Origin: Pelagibius marinus
GTDB taxonomy: Bacteria; Pseudomonadota; Alphaproteobacteria; Kiloniellales; Kiloniellaceae
NCBI RefSeq assembly: GCF_014925385.1
Contig: NZ_JACSDK010000020.1
Location: 62,001-126,000, forward strand
Length of the DNA stretch: 64,000 bases
Direction of reading: 5' to 3'
Position 1 is the first letter of the stretch, and each line of letters opens with the position of its first letter. Below are positions 49,669 to 60,724 of the stretch, in pieces. Below the pieces are notes generated by a model, which was not told the DNA's origin, searched no databases, and worked only from the letters and a program-made list of their open reading frames with translations. A program made the position numbers and the translations under genes.

Positions 49669-49811
49669 GGTCATTTGCCAAATGGCTGTGCTGCGGTAAG
49701 CAGGCAGGGCGGCGGCCGAAATGGCGGCCTTCTTCTTCGCACTACGCGTGACTGCTGGAACTGCGGTAGAATAGCCGGCGTTGAGGTTGCCAATCTGACC
49801 AGGAGAATTCG

Positions 49812-50393
49812 ATGCCCTTCCGCTTTCCGGTGATTCGCGTTTCGGCGTTTCTGGCCGTCCTGGCGGTCATCGCCACCGCCGCCTTCACGACCACACCTGC
49901 AGGCGCTCAGGAAGAGCACACGGCAGCCACGATCGAGAGGGACTCGCGCGAGGCCCTGGCGCTGCTCAAGAAGAACTCCGCCCCTGCCGACAAGATCGCC
50001 GAGGATGCCGCCGGCATCCTGGTGTTCCCGAAAATCCTGAAGGGCGGCCTGATCATCGGCGGCCAGTACGGCGAGGGCGCCCTGTTCCAGAATGACACGG
50101 TCAAGCAGTACTACAGCACCGCCGCCGCCTCCTTCGGCCTGCAGGCCGGCCTGACGACCTTCGGTTATGCCGTCTTTTTCATGAACGAGAAAAGCCTCAG
50201 CTATCTCGACAACAGTGACGGCTGGGAAATCGGTACCGCCCCGAACGTGGTGGTCGTCGAGTCCGGCGCTGCGGCCTCGCTGACCACGACCTCGGGCCGG
50301 AAGGACATCTACGTCTTCTTCTTCGACCAGAAGGGCCTGATGGCGGGTCTGACCATCGAAGGCACCAAGATCACCGAGATCAACCCGGACTGA
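49812..50393 (+). CDS. SYLF-domain lipid-binding protein, exported (copy 1)
   Basis: A 193-residue protein with a signal peptide (VLAVIATAAFTTTPAGAQ). The mature part is a SYLF/Ysc84 domain: AGILVFPKILKGGLIIGGQY, GEGALFQNDTVKQYYSTAAA, SFGLQAGLTTFGYAVFFMNE. The domain binds phosphoinositides in eukaryotes; in bacteria it is a periplasmic protein of unclear role. A paralogue follows 96 bases downstream. GAATTC and AGGAGAA precede the ATG. Confidence 0.92.
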   Translation: MPFRFPVIRVSAFLAVLAVIATAAFTTTPAGAQEEHTAATIERDSREALALLKKNSAPADKIAEDAAGILVFPKILKGGLIIGGQYGEGALFQNDTVKQYYSTAAASFGLQAGLTTFGYAVFFMNEKSLSYLDNSDGWEIGTAPNVVVVESGAAASLTTTSGRKDIYVFFFDQKGLMAGLTIEGTKITEINPD

Positions 50394-50489
50394 GCCGTCC
50401 GGCCGCACCACTTTCCTTCTTCACAGTGCCTTCCGGCACACTGTAGAGTTGCAACCTCACTCGCAACCGGTGCCTCGGAGGAGTGATCA

Positions 50490-51044
50490 ATGTTCATCCG
50501 CGTGCTGACCGCCCTGGCCTTCTGTGCCGCCATTGCGACTGTCGGCCAAACTACATCCGCGCAGGCCGAAGACGCCGCCACGATCGAAAGCAAATCCCGC
50601 GCGGCCTTGCAGTCCTTGGTGAAAAAATCCGAAGACGCCGCGCTTTTGAAGAAGGACACCCTTGGCATCCTCGTGTTCCCGGAGGTCCTGAAAGGCGGCC
50701 TGATCGTTGGCGGCCTTTATGGCGAAGGGGCGCTCTTGAAAAGCGACAAGGCGACGGGCTACTACGAAACCGTCGCCGCCTCCATCGGGTTGCAGGCCGG
50801 CATTCAGAAGTTCGGCTACGCCGTCTTCTTCATGAACGAGAAGGCGATGGGCTACCTGGACGAAAGCGAAGGCTGGGAGATCGGCTCGGCGCCCTCGCTG
50901 GTGGTGGTCGACAAGGGCATCGCGGGCAAGTTCACCACGACCTCGGCCAGGGAAAGCATCTACGTGTTCTACTTTGACCAGAAGGGCCTGATGGGCGGCC
51001 TCGGGATCGAAGGCACGAAGATCTCCAAGATAACCCCCGAATAG
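50490..51044 (+). CDS. SYLF-domain lipid-binding protein, exported (copy 2)
   Basis: A 184-residue paralogue of the preceding gene, with signal peptide (LTALAFCAAIATVGQTTSAQ, cleavage after AQA). The SYLF domain reads GILVFPEVLKGGLIVGGLYG and SIGLQAGIQKFGYAVFFMNE. The two copies share most of the core but differ in the N-terminal 60 residues, so the duplication is old. CGGAGGAG stands before the ATG at 50490. The next gene starts five bases after its stop, which suggests an operon. Confidence 0.92.
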   Translation: MFIRVLTALAFCAAIATVGQTTSAQAEDAATIESKSRAALQSLVKKSEDAALLKKDTLGILVFPEVLKGGLIVGGLYGEGALLKSDKATGYYETVAASIGLQAGIQKFGYAVFFMNEKAMGYLDESEGWEIGSAPSLVVVDKGIAGKFTTTSARESIYVFYFDQKGLMGGLGIEGTKISKITPE

Positions 51045-51049
51045 GCAGG

Positions 51050-51523
51050 ATGGGACCGCACGATACGGCGGGCGTGATCGCGCCGCCGCCTGTCATCTAT
51101 CTCGCCGGCCTGGCCCTAGGCCTCGGCGCCGACCGGCTGCTGGACCTGCCGACATTGCCGGAGCGCGACGCCAGTGGCGGGCTGTGGCTGGGCCTGACCT
51201 TCGGCGGCTGCGGCCTGCTGCTGATCCTCTGGGCCGGGGGGCGCTTCATCGGCGCCGGCACGCCGCTGCCGCCGCACCGCCCGACCACCGCCCTGGTGAC
51301 CGAAGGGCCCTACCGCCGCAGCCGCAACCCCATCTACCTGGGCATGGCGCTGATCTATCTGGGCGTGGTCTGCGCCACCGCCAGCCTGGGCGTTCTGCTG
51401 TTCTTCCCGCTGGTCATCCTGGTCATGGAGTTCGGCGTCATCCGCCGCGAGGAACGCTACCTGGAGCGCAAGTTCGGCCGCGACTACCTGGACTACAAGG
51501 CCCGCGTCAGGCGCTGGCTTTAG
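51050..51523 (+). CDS. isoprenylcysteine carboxyl methyltransferase (ICMT) family protein
   Basis: A 157-residue integral membrane protein with four to five helices. The SAM-binding end of the family is present: GPYRRSRNPIYLGMALIYLG and REERYLERKFGRDYLDYKAR with the conserved RxxRNPxY and EExxL patterns. Bacterial members methylate small membrane substrates or are of unknown substrate. It starts five bases after the SYLF copy 2 stop. Its end overlaps the convergent DMT gene by 17 bases. Confidence 0.88.
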   Translation: MGPHDTAGVIAPPPVIYLAGLALGLGADRLLDLPTLPERDASGGLWLGLTFGGCGLLLILWAGGRFIGAGTPLPPHRPTTALVTEGPYRRSRNPIYLGMALIYLGVVCATASLGVLLFFPLVILVMEFGVIRREERYLERKFGRDYLDYKARVRRWL

Positions 51524-52418
51524 CGCTCTGCGGGCGCGCGCTGCGGCGCGCGAAGGCGACGATCAGCCCCGCCACCACGGCGGCGAGGCCGGCCAGCGTC
51601 AGCCAGCCCAGCTGCTCGTCCAGGAAAGCGCTGCCCAGCGCCGCCGCGGTCACCGGCCCCAGCGACAGGAAGACCGTGACCTGGGTCGGCGGCAGGCGGC
51701 CCAGGGCCCAGAGCCAGCAGAAGAAAGCGCCGCCGCTGGACAGGCCGATGAAGATGACGGCGGCCCAGGGGCCGGGGCCGAGGCGTGGGATACTGTCCAG
51801 CGCGCCTTCGGGCAGCGCCAGGAAGACCAGGAAGAAGACCGAGGCGAGCATGGCCAGGGTGCTGACCGGCAGCGTGGGGTAGCGCTCGAGGTAAGGCCGG
51901 TAGAGTACCGAGCAGACGGCGCCGGTCAGCGCCGCGCCCAGCACCGCGGCGATGCCCAGCCACTCGCCCTGCCCTGCCCGCGAAATCGCGAGCTTGTCGA
52001 GTACCGCCAGGCCGACGCCGGCGAAGGAGATCGCCACGCCCGCGGTCTTGGCGAGAGTCAGGCGCTCACGCCCCAGGGCGGCGGCCAGCAGCATGGTCAT
52101 CAGCGGGAAGGTGGCGAAGAGCAGCACCGCGCGCGCCGAGGAGATGTAGAGCAGGCCGAAGTTCAGCAGGAAGACGAGGACGCCGAACTGTCCGATGCCC
52201 AGGGCGGCCACCGCGGCCAGATCCGCCCGGCGAAAACGCACCCGCGGCGCCGACCACAGGAAGGGCAGCAGGCAGGCCGCGCCGATGGCGTAGCGCAGCA
52301 TGGCCAGCGTGGCCGGACCGACCTCCGCGACCACCGCGCGCGAGGCGACGGTGGCGGCGCCGACCTGCAGGCCGACGGCCGCGGCGGCCAGAATCGCGGG
52401 CCAGGCGCGACCGCTCAT
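51507..52418 (-). CDS. DMT/EamA family transporter
   Basis: A 303-residue ten-helix transporter with two EamA halves: LRYAIGAACLLPFLW and LLYISSARAVLLFATFPLMT in the first, IGLSSGGAFFCWLWALGRL and LGPVTAAALGSAFLDEQLGW in the second (P-x-x-A/T-x-x-L-x-G-x-x-x-x-x-E pattern). Such proteins export metabolites or amino acids. It overlaps the MarR-GNAT gene start region slightly on the same strand (that gene ends at 52435), so they are probably one unit. Confidence 0.9.
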   Translation of the reverse strand: MSGRAWPAILAAAAVGLQVGAATVASRAVVAEVGPATLAMLRYAIGAACLLPFLWSAPRVRFRRADLAAVAALGIGQFGVLVFLLNFGLLYISSARAVLLFATFPLMTMLLAAALGRERLTLAKTAGVAISFAGVGLAVLDKLAISRAGQGEWLGIAAVLGAALTGAVCSVLYRPYLERYPTLPVSTLAMLASVFFLVFLALPEGALDSIPRLGPGPWAAVIFIGLSSGGAFFCWLWALGRLPPTQVTVFLSLGPVTAAALGSAFLDEQLGWLTLAGLAAVVAGLIVAFARRSARPQSAKASA

Positions 52419-52434
52419 CGGCGGGGGCTCCCGG

Positions 52435-53361
52435 TCACCGCAGGTCCAGCTCCCAGTACTGGCCGACCAGATCCTGGCCGAAGCTGTGGTGCTTCTCCTC
52501 CTTCACCAGCTTGAAGCCGGCGGCCTCGTAGATGCGCCGCGCAGCGACCAGGACGTCGTTGGTCCAGAGGGTCAGGGTCCTGTAGCCGCGCCGGCGGGCG
52601 AAGCGGATGGCCTCGTCCACCATGCGCGCGCCGATGCCCAGGCCGCGCGCCTTGGGCTCCACGTAGACCAGGCGCAGCTTCGCGACCTTGTCCGACTGGC
52701 GGACGACGAAGGTCGAGCCCACCACCTCGCCTTCCATCTCGGCGATCCAGCAGTGCTCGCCCTTGGCATCGAAGTTGTCGAGAAAGTCGGCGGCGATGCG
52801 CGCGACCAGCGCCTCGAAGGTTTCGTCCCAGCCCCACTCCTCGCTGTAGAGCACCGCGTGGCGGTGGACGATCCAGCCCATGTCGCCGGGCCGGTGCGGG
52901 CGCAGGATGTAGGGCACCTTGCGGGGCGTCTTTGCGTTGAGGCGGGCCTGGATGCGCTCCATGGCCTCCACCACCTCGCCCTGCTCGGCCTCGCTGAGGC
53001 GCTCCAGCTTGGCCGCCGTCTCGGCGCGGGAGCGGGCGTTGAGTTCGGCGAAAGCCGCCTCGCCCGCCTCGGTCAGGGATAAGAGGCTGGCGCGGCCGTC
53101 GTTCTCGGAGGGGCGGCGCGCGATCAGGCCCTGCTTCTCGAAGCCCTTGAGGATGCGACTCAGGTAGCCGCTGTCGAGGTTGAGTTCCCCGGCCAGTTCC
53201 GCCGCGGTCGCCGTCTCGTGGTGGGCCAGCTCGTAAATGACCCGCGCCTCGGTCAGGGAAAAGGCGCTGTTCAGCAGGCGGCGGTGCAGCACGCCGGCAT
53301 AGAGGGTGTAGAAGCGCGTGAAGCGGCGGACGGCGTCCACTCGGGCGGCAAGAGAAGACAT
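52435..53361 (-). CDS. bifunctional MarR regulator / GNAT acetyltransferase
   Basis: A 308-residue fusion. Residues 1-140 are a MarR winged helix (AELAGELNLDSGYLSRILKG, then RRPSENDGRASLLSLT). Residues 150-308 are a GNAT domain (ILRPHRPGDMGWIVHRHAVL, EPKARGLGIGARMVDEAI, RRIYEAAGFKLVKEE). Fusions of this kind are widespread; the two halves may link detection and acetylation of a small molecule, and the DMT exporter downstream could move it. A perfect palindrome TGACTAAGTCA lies 67 bases upstream. The GNAT acetyl-CoA loop is intact. Confidence 0.92.
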   Translation of the reverse strand: MSSLAARVDAVRRFTRFYTLYAGVLHRRLLNSAFSLTEARVIYELAHHETATAAELAGELNLDSGYLSRILKGFEKQGLIARRPSENDGRASLLSLTEAGEAAFAELNARSRAETAAKLERLSEAEQGEVVEAMERIQARLNAKTPRKVPYILRPHRPGDMGWIVHRHAVLYSEEWGWDETFEALVARIAADFLDNFDAKGEHCWIAEMEGEVVGSTFVVRQSDKVAKLRLVYVEPKARGLGIGARMVDEAIRFARRRGYRTLTLWTNDVLVAARRIYEAAGFKLVKEEKHHSFGQDLVGQYWELDLR

Positions 53362-53428
53362 CGCTGCGGCCCCTCCTTTTCGGCAAATTCACAAAGCCAT
53401 TTTGTATGATTATTTCAATCAATATATA

Positions 53429-53439
53429 TGACTAAGTCA
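53429..53439. promoter_or_regulatory. palindrome upstream of the MarR-GNAT gene
   Basis: TGAC-taa-GTCA is a perfect 11-bp palindrome in an AT-rich stretch (53400-53440) between the MarR-GNAT gene and purS. The AT-rich part is the only likely promoter region here, so the site may be the MarR operator. Confidence 0.35.
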
Positions 53440-53616
53440 ACTATTTTCGCGACCGGGGCGGGTGCCTGCGCAGCCGCCGCAAGCGCCCGCCGGAGGGCGG
53501 CTTTTCCACCGGTATGCGAGCGGTCTTCCCGGTTGTCTTGCCGGGCCGGCGCGGCTAATGTCCGGCCAACTTTCACCCCCGCGAGTCGCAGCGTCTCGCC
53601 CATGAAGGCCCCCCCG

Positions 53617-53859
53617 ATGAAAGCACGTGTTCATGTCACCCTGAAAAACGGTGTTCTGGACCCCCAGGGCAAGGCCATCGAGCATGCCCTCTCCTCCCTC
53701 GGCTTCGACGGCGTCAACGACGTCCGCCAGGGCAAGGTCATCGAGTTCTCCCTCAGCGAGAGCGACCCGGCCAAGGCCCGCGCCGAGGTCGAAGCCATGT
53801 GCGAGAAGCTGCTCGCCAATACAGTGATCGAAAACTACGACATCGAGCTCAACGCTTGA
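53617..53859 (+). CDS. purS: phosphoribosylformylglycinamidine synthase subunit PurS
   Basis: An 80-residue structural subunit that bridges PurL and Pur[21 protein letters not shown] and [18 protein letters not shown] are the family's core, and the end ENYDIEL is standard. The ATG at 53617 has GAAGG upstream; an in-frame ATG at 53602 is less well placed. It opens the purS-purQ-purL operon. Confidence 0.95.
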   Translation: MKARVHVTLKNGVLDPQGKAIEHALSSLGFDGVNDVRQGKVIEFSLSESDPAKARAEVEAMCEKLLANTVIENYDIELNA

Positions 53860-53908
53860 TGCGCCAGAGGCCGAGGTTCACGGGCCCGATAATCTTGGGA
53901 GTGCGCGC

Positions 53909-54594
53909 ATGAAAGCCGCGGTCATCGTGTTTCCGGGATCCAACTGCGACCGCGACGTGCAGGTCGCCCTCAGACAATCAATGGGCAGCGAGCCGCTGAT
54001 GGTCTGGCACAAGGACAGCGACTTCGACAAAGTCGACCTTATCGTCCTGCCCGGCGGTTTCTCCTACGGCGACTACCTGCGCTGCGGCGCCATGGCCGCC
54101 AACTCTCCGGTGATGAAGGAAGTCGTGGCCCGCGCCCAAAAAGGCGTGGCGGTGCTGGGCATCTGCAACGGTTTCCAGATGCTGACCGAGACCGGCCTGG
54201 TGCCCGGCGTGCTGATGCGCAACGCCGACCTGCGCTTCGTCTGCCGCGACGTGACCATCAAGGTGGAGACCAGCCAGAGCCTCTTCACCGCCAAGTACGA
54301 GCAGGGCGAGGCGATCCGCATTCCCGTCGCCCATCACGACGGCAACTACTACGCCGACGACGACACCCTCTCGGCCCTGGAAGACCGCGGCCAGATCGCC
54401 TTCCGCTACTGCGACCAGGAGGGCAAGCTCTCCGAGGCGGCGAACCCCAACGGCTCCCAGCGCAACATCGCCGGGGTCTACAACGAGACCAAGACGGTGC
54501 TGGGCCTCATGCCGCACCCAGAGCGCCTGGCCGACCCCAAGCTGGGCGGCACCGACGGGCGCGCCCTCTTCGACGGTCTGGTGGAGGCGCTGTC

Positions 54595-54598
<4 letters not shown>
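53909..54598 (+). CDS. purQ: phosphoribosylformylglycinamidine synthase subunit PurQ (glutaminase)
   Basis: A 229-residue class I glutamine amidotransferase. The nucleophile Cys is in [11 protein letters not shown], and the His-Glu pair in LMPHPERL. The opening [20 protein letters not shown] is typical. It passes ammonia to PurL. GTGA at its end is shared with the purL start. Confidence 0.97.
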
Positions 54599-56811
<2,213 letters not shown>

Positions 56812-56890
56812 GCGCGGCCCGGCCGCGGCTGACAAGAATGCGAGGGCCCCTGGCGGGCCCCGGAACGGACGAGAGATTGGGATCGACAGC

Positions 56891-57130
56891 ATGCCGATGA
56901 ACCCCGGCGATATCGAAGGCATGATCAAGGCGGCGATGCCGGACGCCCAGGTGGAGATCACCGACCTGCGCGGCGACGGCGACCACTATGCGGCCTACAT
57001 CGTGTCCGAGGCCTTTCGCGGCAAGACCCGGGTGCAGCAACACCAGATGGTCTACGAGGCCCTGCAGGGCCGCATGGGCAACGAGCTTCATGCCTTGATG
57101 GTGCAGACCTCGGTGCCGCCTGAGGCATAG
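56891..57130 (+). CDS. BolA family protein
   Basis: A 79-residue BolA-type protein. DIEGMIKAAMPDAQVEITDL leads to GDGDHYAAYIVSEAF, and the C-terminal HQMVYEALQGRMGNELHAL holds the conserved helix and the His ligand for a shared [2Fe-2S] cluster. BolA proteins pair with monothiol glutaredoxins to move or sense Fe-S clusters; the next gene is one, so the pair is functionally linked. Confidence 0.93.
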   Translation: MPMNPGDIEGMIKAAMPDAQVEITDLRGDGDHYAAYIVSEAFRGKTRVQQHQMVYEALQGRMGNELHALMVQTSVPPEA

Positions 57131-57212
57131 AACCAAGGATCAACGGCGGCCCTCTGGGGGGCCGTGCGGCGAAGCGACTGGCGCGCCGTATAATGGGAAA
57201 GGAGTTAAGGTT

Positions 57213-57551
57213 ATGGACGAAACCGTAGCCGCGCGGATCAAGCAGGAGATCGACGACAACCAGGTCGTGCTGTTCATGAAGGGCACGCCGGTGTTTCCGC
57301 AGTGCGGCTTCTCGGCCGCCGTGGTGCAGATCCTCTCGCACCTCAACGTGAAGTTCAAAGGCGTCGACGTGCTGCAGGACCCGGGCATCCGCCAGGGCAT
57401 CAAGGACTTCTCCAACTGGCCGACCATCCCTCAACTCTACGTGAAGGGCGAGTTCGTCGGCGGCTGCGACATCATCCGCGAGATGTTCCAGAACGGCGAG
57501 CTGCAGGACTTCCTGCAGACCAACGGCATCGAGGCCAAGCCGGCCGCCTGA
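57213..57551 (+). CDS. grxD: Grx4-type monothiol glutaredoxin
   Basis: A 112-residue monothiol glutaredoxin. The cluster- and glutathione-binding motif is FPQCGFSAAVVQIL with the CGFS site at about residue 30; FSNWPTIPQLYVKGEFVGGC carries the TVP-like cis-Pro and the GG-C/D glutathione site. With BolA it forms [2Fe-2S]-bridged heterodimers. Its terminator is interrupted by the IS element described below. Confidence 0.97.
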   Translation: MDETVAARIKQEIDDNQVVLFMKGTPVFPQCGFSAAVVQILSHLNVKFKGVDVLQDPGIRQGIKDFSNWPTIPQLYVKGEFVGGCDIIREMFQNGELQDFLQTNGIEAKPAA

Positions 57552-57580
57552 CCGGCGCCGCACCGGACCGACACGAAAAG

Positions 57581-57615
57581 GGCCGCTTCCCGGAAGGGAG
57601 GCGGCCTTTTCTTTT
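57581..57615 (+). terminator. grxD terminator, target of the IS insertion
   Basis: GGCCGCTTCCC (57581-57591) pairs with GGGAGGCGGCC (57596-57606), one G-T pair, and is followed by TTTTCTTTT. The last eight of these bases (57608-57615) are the target duplicated by the IS element, so the T tract is complete on the left side. Confidence 0.85.
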
Positions 57616-57752
57616 CGGGCTTATCACTGAAAAGAAGGTGCCCTTGAATAGTTCAGATAATTCAATCGCTTGATTATCGGGCATTGTAGATATTTTTAAC
57701 GGCCTAAAAACGACTTCCGAACCAATATCTTGTAGTAGGAGGCCGTTCCAAC

Positions 57753-58901
57753 ATGACAGATTCCAAGGGTGCAGCCCGCCGGCGCCGATCAAAGCCCGGC
57801 GCGGGAAAGGCTTCGCGAGATTCCCTGCGGATGCTCCGCCAGCAGCTTCCCGATGAAGCCGCATGCCGGCGGTTTCTCGAAGAGGCCCTTTGGCCGGACG
57901 GCAGGATCTGCCCACACTGCGGCGGCCTGAGATCCTGGCCACTCCGCGGCAAGAGTGCGCGGCCTGGCCTCTACGAGTGCGCCGAATGTCACCGGCAGTT
58001 CACGGTCACCACGAAGACCCCGCTGCACGCGACGAAGTTGCCTCTGACGGTTTGGATCGAGGCCTTCTGGCTGATGCTGTGGTCGAGCAAGGGCCTCTCC
58101 TCGGTTGTTCTCGGTCGCTGGCTCGGCCTGCCCCAGAAGACGGCCTGGAAGATCATGCATGCCTGCCGCGAGCTGATGCACAGGCATCAGCAGATGGCCA
58201 AGGCATTGACCGGCGTCGTCGAGATCGACGACAAGTACGTCGGCGGCGCGCCGCGCTACCAGAAAAACGTCAAGCACAAGAGGGGACACGGCACCAACAA
58301 GCCCCAGGTCGTCATCGCGGCGAACCGGGAGGGCTTCGTTCGAGCGTCTCACGTTGTCGGCGATAGTGCAAAGCACGTCGGCCCGTTCATGCATCGCTAC
58401 ATCGATGAAAACGCCGACATTATGAGCGACGGCGCGAGTGTCTACCGGAAGCTCGGTGAGCACTATCGTTCACACCAATCGGTCAACCATGGAAAGAAGG
58501 AGTTCGTCCGAGGCGAGGTGCACAACAACACCAGTGAATCCTTCGGCGCCTACCTGGAGCGGGTGTTCATAGGCGTCTATCATCGCCTGAGCAGGAAGCA
58601 CCTTCACCGCTATCTCAGCGAAGCCGGCTTCCGGTGGAATGCCAAGCAGGAGATCTGTGGCGAGGAAGGCGATCCTCTGGGACTGTATGAGCGCATTCCA
58701 CCTCTTAGCCAGGTACGCATACTGTTTGGCCATGCCCAGGGCTGCGAACTGCGCAGCACCTTGCGAGGTGGGATTCGCTCTCCGGACGAACCGGAACCAG
58801 GGCCGAAGAAGTGGTCGGCCCGCCTGGCCTGGGCGAGACGCCAGGGACCAGAAGTTCTTGAACAGGTACTGGCAGAACGCACCCCGGCTTCCCTGTTCTG
58901 A
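57753..58901 (+). CDS. IS1595 family transposase
   Basis: A 382-residue transposase. An N-terminal zinc ribbon (CPHCGG, then CAECHRQF at about residues 55-85) precedes the ISXO2-like DDE domain. Catalytic positions are Asp in VEIDDKYVGG, Asp in IMSDGASVY and the third acidic/amide region in EVHNNTSESFGAYLERVF. A 60-residue C-terminal extension (SPDEPEPGPKKWSARLAWAR in it) is not part of the catalytic domain. The frame is intact from ATG to stop. Confidence 0.92.
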   Translation: MTDSKGAARRRRSKPGAGKASRDSLRMLRQQLPDEAACRRFLEEALWPDGRICPHCGGLRSWPLRGKSARPGLYECAECHRQFTVTTKTPLHATKLPLTVWIEAFWLMLWSSKGLSSVVLGRWLGLPQKTAWKIMHACRELMHRHQQMAKALTGVVEIDDKYVGGAPRYQKNVKHKRGHGTNKPQVVIAANREGFVRASHVVGDSAKHVGPFMHRYIDENADIMSDGASVYRKLGEHYRSHQSVNHGKKEFVRGEVHNNTSESFGAYLERVFIGVYHRLSRKHLHRYLSEAGFRWNAKQEICGEEGDPLGLYERIPPLSQVRILFGHAQGCELRSTLRGGIRSPDEPEPGPKKWSARLAWARRQGPEVLEQVLAERTPASLF

Positions 58902-59127
58902 CCCACCTTTCCACTACCCCACGAGATCAGATAGAGCGTTTCCGCCTCACGGGGCCCGGTTTTCCTGTCGGACCTATATTCCGGCCCAGGTAGCCTGCCC
59001 TCTGGGCATCCTGATCGATTTTGGGGTTACGCAGGAGCAATCGACAGGGCATCATTGCGCTGTGGAGAGTCGAAGCCAGCTGGCAGGGAGGCTGACGATC
59101 ACTTCCGCTCACGATTATGCCCGGCGC

Positions 59128-59655
59128 ATGGGACTGCTGCGGGACTACCAGGCGCTGCGCTGGTGGGTCATTCCGCTTCTGTTCGCCAGCTTCCTGGTGA
59201 TCAACTACGTCGCCTTCAAGGGTTTCGAGTCTGCCTGGCTGGCGCTGTCTCCTAACCCAGGCCTCTCCTTTCTCCACTATATCGTCCCCGGCGCGCGGGA
59301 GACCTTCGATGCCTTTGCCGCCTGCGGGCATCCGGAGCTCGGTTCGTTCTATGCCTGGCTGCTGGTCTTCAATGTCTTCGCCGTCCTGCCTGGAGACTGG
59401 CTGCTACTGCAGGCGGCAGCCCGAATGATGCCCCTGTTCAAGACCAAGAGGTTGACGAGAGAGGCAATCATCAAGCGGAACTTCACCTCGATGTTCCTGT
59501 CGCTCGGTCTCCTGGGAACGCTCTTCATCTACGACGTCGAGACTTTCGACTGCAGATTTGCAGGCGTGAAGGACATGGGCGAGATGCTTATGCCCTCAAT
59601 AGCGGCTGCCATCCTAGTTCTTGTTGCCACGCCAGCGTCACGAAATGGCTATTAG
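59128..59655 (+). CDS. passenger membrane protein of the IS1595 element
   Basis: About 175 residues with three to four transmembrane helices (WWVIPLLFASFLVINYVAF, FYAWLLVFNVFAVLPGDWLLL, FTSMFLSLGLLGTLFIYDV, MPSIAAAILVLVATP). It lies wholly inside the element, between transposase and right end. I do not recognise the family. IS1595 elements with passenger genes are known, but the function of this one is open. The ATG at 59128 follows weak ribosome-binding sequence; a GTG near 59061 would lengthen it. Confidence 0.65.
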   Translation: MGLLRDYQALRWWVIPLLFASFLVINYVAFKGFESAWLALSPNPGLSFLHYIVPGARETFDAFAACGHPELGSFYAWLLVFNVFAVLPGDWLLLQAAARMMPLFKTKRLTREAIIKRNFTSMFLSLGLLGTLFIYDVETFDCRFAGVKDMGEMLMPSIAAAILVLVATPASRNGY

Positions 59656-59808
59656 CGGTTGGGCGGCGGGATGCGGAGTAAGTTCCGACCCGGCCTTTTT
59701 TTGATGGCCGGTCAAAACGCTACATGTAGTTGGTCAACCCTTGTCCGAAGCGGGCCCTTACCTTTGTTTCAGTGATAAGCCCGTTTCTTTTTGGCCCCGC
59801 GCCCAGGC

Positions 59809-60225
59809 TCAGGCGGACTTGCGCGCCCTGCGCGGGGCCGGGGCGTTCTTGGCGGTGAAGCGGTGGCCCTCGACCAGCTTCAGCAGGTCGAGCGAGCTGA
59901 GGATGCCGACGACGCGCTTCTCGTGGGTCACCACCACGTGGTGTATGCGGTGTTTGCGCATCATGCGCGCCGCCGCGCTGACGTCGTTGTAGGCCGGCAC
60001 GCAATGGACATTCGTGGTCATGATCCGCTTGACCGGCGTCTCGCCCTTCAGCTTGCGCGCGACATCCGCCGTGGTGACGATGCCCGCGGCCTCGCCCTCC
60101 GGCCCCACGATCGGCACCGCGTGGATGCGGTTGCGCTCCATGAGGCCGCGCAGATGGTCGATGCTATGGTGCGGCTGGGCGGAGATCACCCGCTTGGCCA
60201 TAAGGTCGGCGATCTTGATGTTCAC
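59809..60225 (-). CDS. CBS-domain pair protein
   Basis: A 138-residue protein made of two CBS motifs (IKIADLMAKRVISAQPHHSI to LMERNRIHAVPIVG, and PVKRIMTTNVHCVPAYNDVS to MRKHRIHHVVVTHEKRVVG), followed by a basic tail. CBS pairs bind adenosine nucleotides and regulate partners; none is fused here. The start is a GTG at 60225 with GGGAGG seven bases upstream, which excludes the longer frame. Confidence 0.9.
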   Translation of the reverse strand: MNIKIADLMAKRVISAQPHHSIDHLRGLMERNRIHAVPIVGPEGEAAGIVTTADVARKLKGETPVKRIMTTNVHCVPAYNDVSAAARMMRKHRIHHVVVTHEKRVVGILSSLDLLKLVEGHRFTAKNAPAPRRARKSA

Positions 60226-60376
60226 GGCTGGGCCTCCCCTCTGCTGTCGGCTAATTGGGCCATCTTCGCCCGCGAGCATCGCCAGCCCCTTGCGCCAGGT
60301 CAATTGCGCCGAAGGTCCGCCCGAGGCGTCTGATCCGGACGAGCGAGAGCCGAATTACCGTCTGCGCAGCCGCGCT

Positions 60377-60724
60377 TTACCAGCGCCACCAGCCGAGCTC
60401 GAGCCCGAGGGCGAGGAGTGCGAAGGCGCCGACCGCCACGGCGAGGGCGGGCCACTCCTCCCTGCGCAAGGGCTTGGTCGCCTTCAGCTCCGCCTCGAAG
60501 TGAGGATCGGCGATGGCCTTGGCTCTGTGCAGTTGGTAGAGGGCGCCCAGACGGTGGATCTTGCGCGCCGTCCAGGGCAGAGCGCCCCAGGCCGCCGGGT
60601 GGTTCTCCTGCACCCAGGCAATGAGCCGCGCCGCGCGCCGGCTGCGCCTGATCTCCATGACGAAGAGGTAGATCACCGCCGCCGCCGCGGTGAGGATGAG
60701 GACCTTGATCGCGGGGCTGGTCAT
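60377..60724 (-). CDS. two-helix membrane protein, unknown
   Basis: A 115-residue protein with an N-terminal helix (VLILTAAAAVIYLFVMEI) and a C-terminal helix (ALAVAVGAFALLALGLELGW) joined by a basic, His-containing loop (RRSRRAARLIAWVQENHPAA, WTARKIHRLGALYQLHRAKA). No family is recognised. It is divergent from the LysR gene at 60984. Confidence 0.65.
   Translation of the reverse strand: MTSPAIKVLILTAAAAVIYLFVMEIRRSRRAARLIAWVQENHPAAWGALPWTARKIHRLGALYQLHRAKAIADPHFEAELKATKPLRREEWPALAVAVGAFALLALGLELGWWRW

Larger units (their letters stand above)
57616..59783. mobile_element. complete IS1595-type element with a passenger gene
   Basis: The 2168-bp element is bounded by inverted repeats that begin CGGGCTTATCACTGAAA (left end 57616; right end at 59783 in reverse) and is flanked by a perfect 8-bp direct repeat, TTTCTTTT, at 57608-57615 and 59784-59791. 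Eight-base duplications are typical for the IS1595 family. It carries a transposase (57753-58901) and, behind it, a membrane-protein gene (59128-59655) that is not needed for transposition. Perfect duplication and intact genes suggest a recent, possibly active, insertion. Confidence 0.92.

Noticed and set aside
58639-59127. N-terminal extension of the IS passenger frame
   Set aside because: It overlaps the transposase gene in another frame and is rich in Arg/Pro/Cys without hydrophobic pattern; the membrane protein begins near 59128.
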